A stretch of DNA of 64,000 nt from an uncultured Chryseobacterium sp. (lineage in GTDB: Bacteria > Bacteroidota > Bacteroidia > Flavobacteriales > Weeksellaceae). A model generated the notes under the pieces. That model had not been told where the DNA came from. It worked only from the letters and a program-made list of their open reading frames with translations, and made no database searches. A program made the translations under genes and the position numbers. Of this stretch, positions 25,317 to 35,309 are shown piece by piece. The stretch is from assembly GCA_913775525.1 (NCBI GenBank), contig CAJYLH010000041.1, positions 1 through 64,000 of the forward strand, in the 5' to 3' direction. The first letter of the stretch is position 1. Each line of letters starts with the position of its first letter.

Positions 25317-26912
25317 TTATCTTCTCGTTCTATTCTTGTCATTCGTCATTGCATCCTGAGCGACACGGAAACCGATCCAGCCATACGCTTTGTTCTGGTC
25401 TTTGTATCTTCTCTGACCCGGATCCAGCCAGTACGCTGTATCCTGCCAAGAACCTCCTTTGATCACTCTGATATCGTTAGACATAGCTGAAGTTCTGTTT
25501 TTAGTATCTTTCTGTAACACTACTTTTCCGCTTCCATCTACGATGAACCTTCTCTGCGGAGCATTGTACATGTCAAAAGAGGCAGAGGAATCAGACGCTC
25601 TGTAGTACTCAAGAGAAGACTGTCTGTCTCCGTCTCTGTAGTTTCTGAAGTCAGCGATAGTTTCTCTTTCAAACTGTCCAGGCAGGTTTCTGTAAACCAG
25701 TCTTCCGTCATCAAGCGTGTCATATTTGATGCTGCTTTCGTCTACCATCTTGTAAGTACCGTCACCGTTTCTTACGATAGCCTGAGGCATATTTCCTCTG
25801 TAGTAGTTGAAGTCGCTGAAATCTTCATCGATGATTGGTCTGTATACATCGGCAGTCCATTCAGAAACGTTTCCGTACATCCCATAGATTCCCAGATCAT
25901 TGGAAGGATATTTTCTTACGTCTGAAGTTCTTGCAGACCCGTCATTCTTCCATCCTGCGATACCGGAATAGTCACCGGTTCCCATTTTGAAGTTTTCAAG
26001 GAACATGCCTTTGTTTCTTCCTTTGGTCCCTCTTAGCTGATCGATTTCAGGCTTTTTACCTAAGTATTGGTTGTATTCTCTGTTTTTAGCCATACCTAAA
26101 GCTGCATATTCCCATTCAACTTCAGTAGGAAGTCTGAATTTGGTTACCATAGCAGCACTAGGTGCTCTGTTTGCAGCAAGGAGCCTTTGGTTGGTCGTTT
26201 TCATACCGGTCCTCTGCTGCAGTCTTTTTTCATTGATGTATCCCTGAATTTCAGGGTCATTCGACTTGAATTTATCCATATTGAAAGCCGTACCTCCCTG
26301 GTTGTTGGATTCGTTCATGTACAGGTCTTTTGCAATGATACCCGCCTGCATAAGCGCTTTTTCATTGGCTCTGTCTGTAAGCCATTCACAGTATCTGTTA
26401 GCCTGCGTCCATGAAACCCCCACTACCGGATAGTAATCAAATTCCGGAGAACGGAAGTAGGTTTCGTTGTAATCATTTCTGGATAGTTTGTTGTCCCACA
26501 ATAAAGTATCGGGTAAGGCACCGTTGTAGATTTCTTTAAAGCTTGGGTCACTTGGTGGGAATACATACTTCAACCATGTAAGGTATTCGCGGTATTCGTA
26601 GTTAGTAATTTCAGTTTCTCCGATAAAGAATGAACTTACCTGCATTCTGCGCGGTGAGTTATTCCAATCGTGCATAACATCATCTTTCACTAATCCCATT
26701 GTAAAAGTTCCACCTTCTACATATACCATTCCCGGCCACCCCTTCTGCTTTTGTTGCTTTCCTGCAAAAAACCAACCTTGTTTTTCGTTTGGTTTCCAAC
26801 CTGTTTTGCTGACAAACTTCTTAGTACCGCCGCCATTATTAGATCCTCCGCAACTGGTTAATGCAAGTGTAGAACTTAATGCAATTAATGAAAACAACTT
26901 TAGTTTTTTCAT
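25317..26912 (-). CDS. gldJ: gliding motility lipoprotein GldJ
   Basis: A 531-residue lipoprotein with lipobox LTSC (Cys21), belonging to the FGE-sulfatase-like branch that includes GldJ and GldK. The FGE fold is evident in GMVYVEGGTFTMGLVKDD, PVVGVSWTQANRYCEWL, FRLPTEVEWEYAAL and the C-terminal VIKGGSWQDTAYW ending GFRVAQD. GldJ is an outer-membrane-associated part of the type IX secretion and gliding machinery. The upstream in-frame start at 27002 is rejected because it would precede the lipobox by 30 residues. It is divergent from porU. Confidence 0.93.
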   Translation of the reverse strand: MKKLKLFSLIALSSTLALTSCGGSNNGGGTKKFVSKTGWKPNEKQGWFFAGKQQKQKGWPGMVYVEGGTFTMGLVKDDVMHDWNNSPRRMQVSSFFIGETEITNYEYREYLTWLKYVFPPSDPSFKEIYNGALPDTLLWDNKLSRNDYNETYFRSPEFDYYPVVGVSWTQANRYCEWLTDRANEKALMQAGIIAKDLYMNESNNQGGTAFNMDKFKSNDPEIQGYINEKRLQQRTGMKTTNQRLLAANRAPSAAMVTKFRLPTEVEWEYAALGMAKNREYNQYLGKKPEIDQLRGTKGRNKGMFLENFKMGTGDYSGIAGWKNDGSARTSDVRKYPSNDLGIYGMYGNVSEWTADVYRPIIDEDFSDFNYYRGNMPQAIVRNGDGTYKMVDESSIKYDTLDDGRLVYRNLPGQFERETIADFRNYRDGDRQSSLEYYRASDSSASFDMYNAPQRRFIVDGSGKVVLQKDTKNRTSAMSNDIRVIKGGSWQDTAYWLDPGQRRYKDQNKAYGWIGFRVAQDAMTNDKNRTRR

Positions 26913-27076
26913 AGTCGATATAAATATTTTCAAAGTACAAAGAAAAAATAAATTATTCAATAAATCAAATAAAGATTTGATTTTTTTGAAAAACGTTGAC
27001 AAATTAATTTTATTGTCTTATAATTTAATTCTAATATTTTCGTTTATTTTGTAATTTAGCAATTTCAATAACGAAC

Positions 27077-30000
27077 ATGAAACTGAAAATTACGTTTTTC
27101 CTTCTAATAACTTCCGTATCAACGCTTTGGGCCCAAAAAACATCCATAGAATGGGACGGCTCAAAAATTCAGGACTTCGGCGACACAAAAATCAATCTTC
27201 CTCATTTCAAAAACGAAGGTTTTTCTTACAGCCAAAATAACATTTTTATCGTAACAAAACAAAAGGTTGGAGAAAAGCAGCTGAAAATTTCAAACCCATC
27301 TTGGGAGAGCGTTTCCGCTAAAGACGTCTTTGAAATCCAGAAGGAGCTCTTGCCTGATCATGATATTGCCGATGTAGCCTATTATTACCTGGACGGGGAA
27401 CGGTATGCCAGCATCAGCGTCTCTCTATTTAAAAATGTAAAAGGAAGGATCCAGAGACTTTCCTCATTTGATATTTCAGAATCGGCCCAGTCTATTCCTT
27501 CAGGCAATACGGCGAAAGTGGGGACCACCAACAATCCTTTGTCTTCCGGAAATTTCTACAAAATCAAGGTTGATAAATCAGGAATTTTTAAAATCACTTC
27601 CCAGTTCCTGAGTGCCAATGGGATCAATCCTTCGTCAGTCAATCCTAAAAATTTCAGGATTTATGGTAACGGAGGGGTCATGCTGCCTGAATACAACCAG
27701 GATGTCAAATACAGTGCATTGCAGGAAAATGCCATCCAGGTAGTGGGAGAAGATGATGGCGTATGGAATGATAATGACTATGCCCTGTTCTACGCCCAGG
27801 GACCGGACGGCTATAACCTCTATAATTCTTCCAACGGAAACGGTATCAAGAGGCATGATACGCGTAATGACGATGCCGAGCACGTAAAAAACATCTATGA
27901 AGATTACGCTTATTATTATATTAATTTTGATAAGGGTGCCGGAAAAAGAGTGCAGGTTGCAGATGCCAACCTCCCTACTACTCCGCTGATCACCCGGTAC
28001 GACAATTACCAGTTCATCGATAATGATAAGAAGAATCTGATGAAGGTAGGCCGGTTATGGGTGGATGAAACGCCTTTTACAACAGCTAAAACAGTTACCT
28101 TTACTACCGGTTCTGCCATCCAGGGCGGTGACCTTATCCGTTACCGGGCCCGGGTGGTTGGCTACAAAGCCCAGCAGAACAGCATTGAATTTACCATTAA
28201 CAATCAGAATACAACGACTATTGCTGTTCCGGCTAACGGTACCAATGTCAATTATGATTTCTTTCCGGTACGGTATACCGGGACCATTTCCAGCTTAAGC
28301 GGAAACCAGATTACATTTAACCTGAACCCGAATATCAGCGTTAATCCGAACGGTAACTTTTATGTAGATTACCTCGAAGTACAATATAAGGATAACCTCA
28401 GCTTCAACGGTTCGCAGATGAGTTTCAGGGATTTTTCCCTGGCAAGCGGGTCCAATACCTTATATGGGTTCAGTATTGCCAATGCCTCAGCTGTTGAACA
28501 GGTATGGGATGTCACCGACATCACCAATGCGACCCGGAAGGTAAACAAAGCAGGGAATAATGCATCGTTCAGCTTCGGATATGCAGCAACCAACCAGAAT
28601 TTCAATAATGAATTTGTGGCTTTTAAATCCGACGCTGCCTACAGCCCGCAGTTTGTAGGGAAAATCAACAACCAGAACCTATCTGCCTTACAGAATGTGG
28701 ACTACCTTATTATTACCGTTCCTGAAATGATGGGGCAGGCCCAAAGGATGGCCAATTATCATCAGACAAAAAACAACTACAATGTTCAGATTGTTGATAC
28801 GGATAAAATTTACAACGAATTCGGAAGCGGAAGCAGGGACCTGACAGCCATCAGGGATTTTGTAACCAGGCTGAATACCCCGGTGGGAACCCTGAAGTAC
28901 GTCCTTATTTTAGGTGATACGTCCTATGACTACAAAAACAGGATCTCCGGGAATACCAATGTGGTATCAAGCTACGAAAGTGAGGAATCGGGGGATTTTG
29001 TAAGCTCTTTTGTTACGGACGACTATATTGTAATGACGCAGCCGCAGACTTCTGTGTACATCGTCAACAACCTTCCGGACCTTCCAATAGGCAGGATTCC
29101 CGCAGCCAATGTGACGGAAGCCGGGAATATGGTAGATAAGACCCTGGCTTATTACAACTCCCTTTCCGGACAGTCTACTCCTTTCGGGGAATGGAGGATG
29201 AAGCTTGACTTTGTAGCGGATGATGATAAAGATGGCGGAGTTCCTTTCCATACGGTAATGAACAATTCGCTGGTCAATATTTTTGAACAGCCTACGAATA
29301 CCAATCTTAAGGAATATAATGTCAGAAAATTGTATCTCGATGCTTTCCAGGCACAGAGTACGGCTGGAGGACAGCGCTTTCCGCAGGTCAACCAGGCAAT
29401 ATCCAATGATATCGGAAACAGCCTGTACCTGTTCTACTTCGGGCACGGAGGGATCAACGGATGGGCACAGGAAAGGGTTTTAACGCTGGATGAAATCCAG
29501 AATGCCAATAATTTCACCAATGTATACAGCAGGTTTCCTTTTGTATCTACGATTACGTGCGAGTTCACACTTTGGGATGATCCGGAAACTGCTTCTGCGG
29601 GGGAACAGTTCATCAAGCTGAAGCAGGGAGGCCCAGCCATGATGATCACCTCCAGCCGGGCGATTGCCGTGGGATACGGAATTGATTTCACCAACCTATA
29701 TACCCAGAATATATTTAAACTGACGAATGATGATTTCGATACGTTAGGCTATGCTCACCTGAATGCCAAAAAACAGAGGGGAAGCGATGGAAACCACCTG
29801 AAAGTAAACCTTCTGGGCGACCCTGCCATGAAGCTCAGCCGACCTAAGAGACTTCTGGTCATTGATAACATAGAAACCCCTGTTCCGGGACTGATCCGTG
29901 GTCTGGATTTTGTAAAGGTCAAAGGCCACATCAACAATACCAACGGAACCATCAACACCGGCTTCAACGGCCGTGTGGTCATCAACATCTTCGATAAAAG

Positions 30001-30976
30001 GCTGAACAAGACGACGCTGAATAATGACGGAGACCTTACTCCGGTCCTTCAGTATACCGAGGAAGGAAGTGCAATTGTAAAAGCTTCCGGTACGGCAGTA
30101 AACGGAGTGTTTACCATAGAGTTTTATGTACCGAAAGACATCAATTATGCTGTAGGCCAGGGAAGGATCCTGGGATATGCAGACAACAAATCTTCTGATG
30201 TATTCAATAATATGTCTGTACAGGTAGGAGACATCAACCCTAACGGAATTAATGATAACCAGCCGCCTAAGGTAAAACTGTATATGAACAACACGAATTT
30301 CGCAGACGGCGGAATTACCGATCAGAACCCTACCCTGCTGGCGTGTATCACAGATGACACCGGGATCAACTCTACAGGTTCCGGAGTGGGACATGATATT
30401 ACCGTTTACCTTGACGGGCAGATTATCAACACGATTGTCCTGAATGATTTCTACACCTCAGGGGAAGGAAACGGATGCCTGAGCCCGATCCTGGCAGACT
30501 ACCAGAAAGGGAATGTAACCTACCCTTTCAGGAATTTAGCCTTAGGCCAGCACCAGCTTACCTTTAAAGTTTGGGACATCAACAATAATTCGAGCTCTGC
30601 TACGTTAAATTTTGAAGTTAAGGATGAAGCGGACCAGCACCTGGTTATCAACCGCCCGCTGAACTGGCCGAATCCTTTTACCAATAAGACCTATGTCCAG
30701 TTTGAGCATAACTGTGATGACATCCTGGATGTGAATGTCCAGATTTATACCATTACCGGGAAACTGGTGAAGACCATATCCCAGACTGTAATGGCAGAAC
30801 CCTTCCTGCAGGGCTTCAGAACGCCGAGACAGGCCATTGAGTGGGACGGTAGAGATGATTTTGGATCAACAGTAGCAAAAGGTACGTATATTTTTAAGAT
30901 ATTTGCAAAAAGTCAGAATCAGGAAAAATGCAAAGGAAGTGCTACAGCTGTAGAAAAAATGGTACTTTTGAAATAA
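27077..30976 (+). CDS. porU: type IX secretion system sortase PorU
   Basis: A 1299-residue cell-surface protease/transpeptidase that removes C-terminal sorting domains from T9SS cargo and attaches the cargo to the surface. It has a signal peptide (FFLLITSVSTLWA), a gingipain-like C25 catalytic domain with His790 (FYFGHGGINGW) and Cys828 (TITCEFTLWDD), and a long beta-rich C-terminal part ending in EWDGRDDFGSTVAKGTYIFK. The length fits flavobacterial PorU. It precedes porV by 60 bp. It acts on cargo such as the proteins at 37.4 and 63.2 kb. Confidence 0.94.
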   Translation: MKLKITFFLLITSVSTLWAQKTSIEWDGSKIQDFGDTKINLPHFKNEGFSYSQNNIFIVTKQKVGEKQLKISNPSWESVSAKDVFEIQKELLPDHDIADVAYYYLDGERYASISVSLFKNVKGRIQRLSSFDISESAQSIPSGNTAKVGTTNNPLSSGNFYKIKVDKSGIFKITSQFLSANGINPSSVNPKNFRIYGNGGVMLPEYNQDVKYSALQENAIQVVGEDDGVWNDNDYALFYAQGPDGYNLYNSSNGNGIKRHDTRNDDAEHVKNIYEDYAYYYINFDKGAGKRVQVADANLPTTPLITRYDNYQFIDNDKKNLMKVGRLWVDETPFTTAKTVTFTTGSAIQGGDLIRYRARVVGYKAQQNSIEFTINNQNTTTIAVPANGTNVNYDFFPVRYTGTISSLSGNQITFNLNPNISVNPNGNFYVDYLEVQYKDNLSFNGSQMSFRDFSLASGSNTLYGFSIANASAVEQVWDVTDITNATRKVNKAGNNASFSFGYAATNQNFNNEFVAFKSDAAYSPQFVGKINNQNLSALQNVDYLIITVPEMMGQAQRMANYHQTKNNYNVQIVDTDKIYNEFGSGSRDLTAIRDFVTRLNTPVGTLKYVLILGDTSYDYKNRISGNTNVVSSYESEESGDFVSSFVTDDYIVMTQPQTSVYIVNNLPDLPIGRIPAANVTEAGNMVDKTLAYYNSLSGQSTPFGEWRMKLDFVADDDKDGGVPFHTVMNNSLVNIFEQPTNTNLKEYNVRKLYLDAFQAQSTAGGQRFPQVNQAISNDIGNSLYLFYFGHGGINGWAQERVLTLDEIQNANNFTNVYSRFPFVSTITCEFTLWDDPETASAGEQFIKLKQGGPAMMITSSRAIAVGYGIDFTNLYTQNIFKLTNDDFDTLGYAHLNAKKQRGSDGNHLKVNLLGDPAMKLSRPKRLLVIDNIETPVPGLIRGLDFVKVKGHINNTNGTINTGFNGRVVINIFDKRLNKTTLNNDGDLTPVLQYTEEGSAIVKASGTAVNGVFTIEFYVPKDINYAVGQGRILGYADNKSSDVFNNMSVQVGDINPNGINDNQPPKVKLYMNNTNFADGGITDQNPTLLACITDDTGINSTGSGVGHDITVYLDGQIINTIVLNDFYTSGEGNGCLSPILADYQKGNVTYPFRNLALGQHQLTFKVWDINNNSSSATLNFEVKDEADQHLVINRPLNWPNPFTNKTYVQFEHNCDDILDVNVQIYTITGKLVKTISQTVMAEPFLQGFRTPRQAIEWDGRDDFGSTVAKGTYIFKIFAKSQNQEKCKGSATAVEKMVLLK

Positions 30977-31036
30977 TTTAAAATAATAATAGTTAAGAAT
31001 AATTATAAAAGACTGATAATATATAAAAGACAACAT

Positions 31037-32200
31037 ATGAATTTAACTACTAAACTGCTTTTAGGATTTGGGTTAGGTGCTGGTTTTTTAAGCTATGCCC
31101 AGGACTTAAGTCAAGTAAGACCGGTACTCACCGGGGCTCCATTTTTAAGAATTGCACCGGATGCACGATCAGGAGGTATGGGAGACCAGGGTGTCGTAAC
31201 CTCTCCGGATGCATTTTCCCAGTTCTGGAATGCGGCCAAATACCCTTTTAGCAGAACGAGTTCTTCTGTTGGTGTAAGCTATACGCCGTACATGAGTAAA
31301 CTTACTAATGATGTATTCTTATTGTACGGTGCATTTCACAAATTCCTGGGGCAGGAAGAAAGATCGACCATTTCCGCAAGTATCTATTACTTTAATATGG
31401 GAGAAGTGGATCTTACCCAGCTGGTAGGTAACGACGTAACTTCCATGGGAACTTCAAAACCGAACGAATTTTCCATCGATATTGCATACGGCCTGAAACT
31501 TTCCGATTCTTACTCCATGGCGGTTACCGGTAGGTATATCCGTTCCGACTTAGCCGGTGGATTCAACACAGATACTACGCTCAAGCCTGCCAATTCGTTT
31601 GCAGTAGACGTTTCAGGATACTATACTTCACCGAGGTTCTCCAGCTTTGGCGGATATGACGGTAAGGTTAATGCAGGTTTTGCCATCCAGAACCTGGGTC
31701 CGAAACTGGATTATACCGGAAATGAAGAATCCAGATCCTATCTTCCTACCATGGCCAGACTGGGTGTAGGGTATGATATGTATCTTGATGATGTGAACCG
31801 TGTTGGATTAAGCGTTGAAGGTTCAAAAATCCTGGTTCCCGGATCAGAATATGTGGGCATCGACCCGAATACAAGACAACCGATGTATGCCATTCCCAAT
31901 GTAGGTCCTATTGCAGGGATCGGTAAGTCGTTCAAGAACGAAAACAGCATCATGTACAGCGGTGCGCTGGAATATTCTTATGACAATGCGTTCTCCGTAA
32001 GAGGTGGTTATTTCCACGAAAGCGAGCAGCAGGGAGCAAGACAGTTTGCCACTGCGGGTATCGGGCTGAAGTACCGCTCTTTCGGGCTTGATGTGTCTTA
32101 CCTGATCAACATGTCCAAGATCAATACAGCTTTGGATAATACCTTACGTTTCGGTCTTACCTGGAATATCGGAGACGAAACATCCAATGTAGATTATTAA
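31037..32200 (+). CDS. porV: type IX secretion outer-membrane protein PorV (LptO)
   Basis: A 387-residue FadL-like beta-barrel that shuttles T9SS cargo to the PorU attachment complex. A signal peptide (AGFLSYA) is followed by the family-specific PFLRIAPDARSGGMGDQGVV and SQFWNAAKY. Later segments are SLTWNIG-like barrel strands such as RFGLTWNIGDE near the C-terminus. Its position directly after porU supports the call. A terminator follows at 32223. Confidence 0.94.
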   Translation: MNLTTKLLLGFGLGAGFLSYAQDLSQVRPVLTGAPFLRIAPDARSGGMGDQGVVTSPDAFSQFWNAAKYPFSRTSSSVGVSYTPYMSKLTNDVFLLYGAFHKFLGQEERSTISASIYYFNMGEVDLTQLVGNDVTSMGTSKPNEFSIDIAYGLKLSDSYSMAVTGRYIRSDLAGGFNTDTTLKPANSFAVDVSGYYTSPRFSSFGGYDGKVNAGFAIQNLGPKLDYTGNEESRSYLPTMARLGVGYDMYLDDVNRVGLSVEGSKILVPGSEYVGIDPNTRQPMYAIPNVGPIAGIGKSFKNENSIMYSGALEYSYDNAFSVRGGYFHESEQQGARQFATAGIGLKYRSFGLDVSYLINMSKINTALDNTLRFGLTWNIGDETSNVDY

Positions 32201-32222
32201 TCCGGATATTTTATATATATAT

Positions 32223-32247
32223 AAAGCCTCATTATTTGAGGCTTTTC
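32223..32247 (+). terminator. terminator after porV
   Basis: AAAGCCTCA (32223-32231) pairs with TGAGGCTTT (32237-32245) and is followed by more T. It lies 23 bp past the porV stop and ends the porU-porV unit. Confidence 0.8.
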
Positions 32248-32386
32248 TGTTTTTGCCCGATGCCGAACCAGGCTGAAATGAGAGGCCTAAAATGAATCTG
32301 AAGGATTAATCAAGGAAATATGGCTGCGTTCTTGTAAGATGAAAAGATAAAGTCTTATTTTTATAAGAAGAATTCTCTACAATAAG

Positions 32387-32394
32387 TATTTTTG
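32387..32394 (+). promoter_or_regulatory. -7 element 4 nt before the FUSC start codon
   Basis: TATTTTTG is a full TAnnTTTG match and ends 4 nt before the ATG at 32399, predicting a leaderless transcript. No TTG box is clear upstream. Confidence 0.45.
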
Positions 32395-32398
32395 CACG

Positions 32399-34660
32399 AT
32401 GAACTATTCAGCGGAACTCAAAAAATTCATTACCGGCCAGTCTGTATACTCAGCCATCAGGATCACCCTGGCTACGGTCCTTCCATCGCTGTTTCTCGTT
32501 CATTTCGGGGTATTGAAAGAGTACTACCTTTTTCCCCTGGGAACCATCTTCGTGGCGCTTACGGATCAGCCCGGGCCTTTTATCCGGAGAAGGAATGCCC
32601 TCAGCTTTGCGGTAGTCTGCTTCATGATTGTTGCCCTGATTGCCAGCCTGGTCATGAACTTTAAAATCCTGGTCCTGCTGGAGATCATCGTTTTCGGGAT
32701 GTTTTTCTCCCTGATCGGGATCTACGGTCAGCGGCTTGCCGCCGTAGGCTCATTGTCTCTGGTCGTCATGGCGATTTTCATAGACGGTCATCTCACAGGC
32801 GGCAATCTCATAAGAAGCCTGCTGATCTTTGCTGCGGGATGCATCTGGTTCCTGATCATCTTCCTGATTGTAACCACCATCCAGCCCTATAAACTGGCCA
32901 GCCAGATGATTGGGGAAAATTACCTTCAGCTGAGTGAGTTTCTCAGGATAAAAGCAGGATACTACCAGAAACATCCGGACTTTGACAAACTGAGCTCCCA
33001 GGTTATTGCGAAGCAGATTGAGATCAAAAATTTACAGGAAGATACGCGGGAAACCGTGTTTAAGACCAGGACCATCGTTAATGAATCCACAACAACGAGC
33101 CGCCTCCTGATGCTGATGTTCCTCAGCTCCATGGACCTGCATGAAAAGCTGATGACTTCCGAAAGCAACTATCAAAAGCTTCAGCAGAGTTTTGAAGACA
33201 GCATGATCCTGGTGAACATCCACGACTATCTTATTCTTCTCTCCGACGAAATCACCAATATAGGGCTCTCACTGCAGATCGGGACTAGGGCCAGGCCGGT
33301 GCAGAACCTCGAAGTAGAACTTCATCAGCTCAACTCCAATTATTTTGAGCTTAGGAATAAACAGATGAATCCTGCAACGCTGGAGAATTTCATGATCCTC
33401 AGGCAGATTCTGATGCGCATTAATGAAATTACAAAAGACATCAATGACATCTATAAAATCTTTTCCCAGGATATAAAATTGGCCAAAAGCCTTTCAACAG
33501 GCCTTGACATCAAAAATTTCCTTCCCAATGAAGAAAAGATCAACTTCAAAGTACTCCGGAACAATATTTCATTATCCTCTTCCCATTTCCGCCATGCGGT
33601 ACGGGTAACAACTGCGCTGCTGATCGGCTACCTGTTCTCCCTCTTTCAGTTTATTGGAATAGGTCATACGTACTGGATCCTGATTACGACCGTCGCCATC
33701 ATGAAGCCCGCCTACTCTATTACCAAGAAGAGGAATCTGCTCCGCCTCTATGGTACCCTAGCCGGAGCAGTACTTGCCTACGGCATTTTATATTTCGTGA
33801 ATTCCGGCCCTGTACTGTTCGCGATGCTGATGATTAGCATGATCCTTTGCTTCAGCCTGCTCAAAATACAGTATTTCTGGGCAGTTCTGTTCATGACGAT
33901 GTATGTTTTTCTCGGCTTCAATTTTTTAAGTCCGGGGCATATCAATATCATCTTCAGGGACCGGATTGTGGATACGGCCATCGGAGGGATCATTGCATTT
34001 CTGGTTTCATACAGTGTACTTCCGGTCTGGGAACACACCCAAAACCTGGACCTGATGAAAAAATGCATCGAAAGCAACCTGATCTATTTCCAGAGCGTGA
34101 TGTCTAAATTTCTCACCGACGGATTCAACATGCAGGATTATAAGGTAAAACGTAAAAATGCCATCATTTCATTGGCTAACCTTTCCGATAATTTCCAGCG
34201 GATGATTTCCGAGCCTAAAAACCAGCGTAAGAAACTGGAAGTAGTACATCAGTTTGTTGCCACATCGCACCTGATCACCGCTTATATTGCCTCGCTGTCA
34301 CAATATTCCAAGAATAAGGAGAAGTACCCTGAAATAGATGCGGAAAGCTGGAGCCGTAAGATTGAAGCTGAAATGAATCAGATTTTCACCCTGCTGAACG
34401 GCGAAGACATCGATAAAGCCCTTCAGATGGAAAGCCGCCTGACGCCCGATGATGAAATTGAAGAACTTCTTTTACAGCGTAAAAATGAAATCCTGGAGCG
34501 CGAAATCTTTGACCGCAGGGATCCCGATAAAGTATCCCATCTTACGGAACTGAAAAATATCCATGATATCCTGGAACTGATTTACGACGTTGCCCGGGAA
34601 CAGCGGAAAGTAATTGAAAAGTACCGGAATGAATCCCACGCTACTCCTCCACAATCGTAA
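32399..34660 (+). CDS. FUSC-family inner-membrane transporter (YccS/YhfK-like)
   Basis: A 753-residue protein with two membrane blocks (about 18-160 and 395-550), each of several short hydrophobic helices, separated and followed by helical cytoplasmic regions. The second block begins with SHFRHAVRVTTALLIGYLF and continues YWILITTVAIMKPAYS, the FUSC_2/ArAE signature. YccS-type proteins are thought to be aromatic-acid or related exporters, but the function is poorly known. The 3' end overlaps the phosphopantetheinyl transferase gene by 20 nt, tail to tail. Confidence 0.88.
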   Translation: MNYSAELKKFITGQSVYSAIRITLATVLPSLFLVHFGVLKEYYLFPLGTIFVALTDQPGPFIRRRNALSFAVVCFMIVALIASLVMNFKILVLLEIIVFGMFFSLIGIYGQRLAAVGSLSLVVMAIFIDGHLTGGNLIRSLLIFAAGCIWFLIIFLIVTTIQPYKLASQMIGENYLQLSEFLRIKAGYYQKHPDFDKLSSQVIAKQIEIKNLQEDTRETVFKTRTIVNESTTTSRLLMLMFLSSMDLHEKLMTSESNYQKLQQSFEDSMILVNIHDYLILLSDEITNIGLSLQIGTRARPVQNLEVELHQLNSNYFELRNKQMNPATLENFMILRQILMRINEITKDINDIYKIFSQDIKLAKSLSTGLDIKNFLPNEEKINFKVLRNNISLSSSHFRHAVRVTTALLIGYLFSLFQFIGIGHTYWILITTVAIMKPAYSITKKRNLLRLYGTLAGAVLAYGILYFVNSGPVLFAMLMISMILCFSLLKIQYFWAVLFMTMYVFLGFNFLSPGHINIIFRDRIVDTAIGGIIAFLVSYSVLPVWEHTQNLDLMKKCIESNLIYFQSVMSKFLTDGFNMQDYKVKRKNAIISLANLSDNFQRMISEPKNQRKKLEVVHQFVATSHLITAYIASLSQYSKNKEKYPEIDAESWSRKIEAEMNQIFTLLNGEDIDKALQMESRLTPDDEIEELLLQRKNEILEREIFDRRDPDKVSHLTELKNIHDILELIYDVAREQRKVIEKYRNESHATPPQS

Positions 34661-35255
34661 AGCAGTAATCATCAAAAAACTCAACACGGGCTTTAAATTC
34701 ATCTGAGAAAATTTCATCATAAACCCTGCACCGGATCTGATGCAAGTGCTTCAGCTGGAACGGCCGCACCTCATAATTTTTTTTCAGAGACCAGTATTTG
34801 GAATGGTGGATCTTGTACATGCTTTCCTTAACGCTCCAGATAATGGTATAATAGGTTCCTGCCTGATCAGCAGGAATAAAGCCGCGCTCGTTTTCATAGG
34901 TGAACTTATCCACGACCCTGAGTATTTTGGAGGTAAACCGTTCCAGATCGATCCCGATCTTGTTTTTGGAAATCGCAATAGCTGCAAAAGGAAAGGAATG
35001 GGTAATGGAAATTTCCGCATCTTTAGGAGCAAGGAAAGGTTCCCGCTCCCGGTACAGGATTTTGGCTCCCGGTTTTAATCCTTGAAGTAGCTTCCGCACC
35101 ATGAGGACCTCCAGAAGTTTTTTAGGGTGGTAATCTTTTACCTTTTCAGCATTTTCGGGTTCCAGCAGTTCGTCCGGATCCAGGTTTTCGGCATCATCAT
35201 ACTTCCACACCAGGATCGTAGCATTGTCATCTGAAAAATCTCGGTAGAGCGGCAT
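34641..35255 (-). CDS. 4'-phosphopantetheinyl transferase superfamily protein
   Basis: A 204-residue Sfp/AcpT-like enzyme that attaches phosphopantetheine to a carrier protein. The magnesium-binding GIDLE motif (IGIDLERF) and the W-S-V-K-E-S-M-Y-K motif (equivalent to WxxKEA) are both present, and ISITHSFPFAAIAIS is the substrate-binding strand. The start MPLYRDFSDD is preferred because the longer frame would run into ahcY. The target is probably the fatty-acid ACP; no NRPS/PKS genes are in view. It is divergent from ahcY. Confidence 0.87.
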   Translation of the reverse strand: MPLYRDFSDDNATILVWKYDDAENLDPDELLEPENAEKVKDYHPKKLLEVLMVRKLLQGLKPGAKILYREREPFLAPKDAEISITHSFPFAAIAISKNKIGIDLERFTSKILRVVDKFTYENERGFIPADQAGTYYTIIWSVKESMYKIHHSKYWSLKKNYEVRPFQLKHLHQIRCRVYDEIFSDEFKARVEFFDDYCFTIVEE

Positions 35256-35259
35256 ATTT

Positions 35260-35290
35260 TTGGTCAACAGGATTTTAGTTCGTAAATTTG
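35260..35290 (+). promoter_or_regulatory. ahcY promoter
   Basis: TTG at 35260-35262 and TAAATTTG at 35283-35290 are separated by 20 bp. This is a complete Bacteroidota promoter. The start codon follows 19 nt downstream, so the leader is short and has no room for a riboswitch. Confidence 0.75.
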
Positions 35291-35309
35291 CGAAAAATAT
35301 TTCATATAG

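Noticed and set aside
29744-30394. A 216-codon minus-strand frame inside porU
   Set aside because: Antisense shadow with no domain.
35256-35309. SAH or other riboswitch before ahcY
   Set aside because: The promoter is 19 nt before the ATG, leaving no room for an aptamer.
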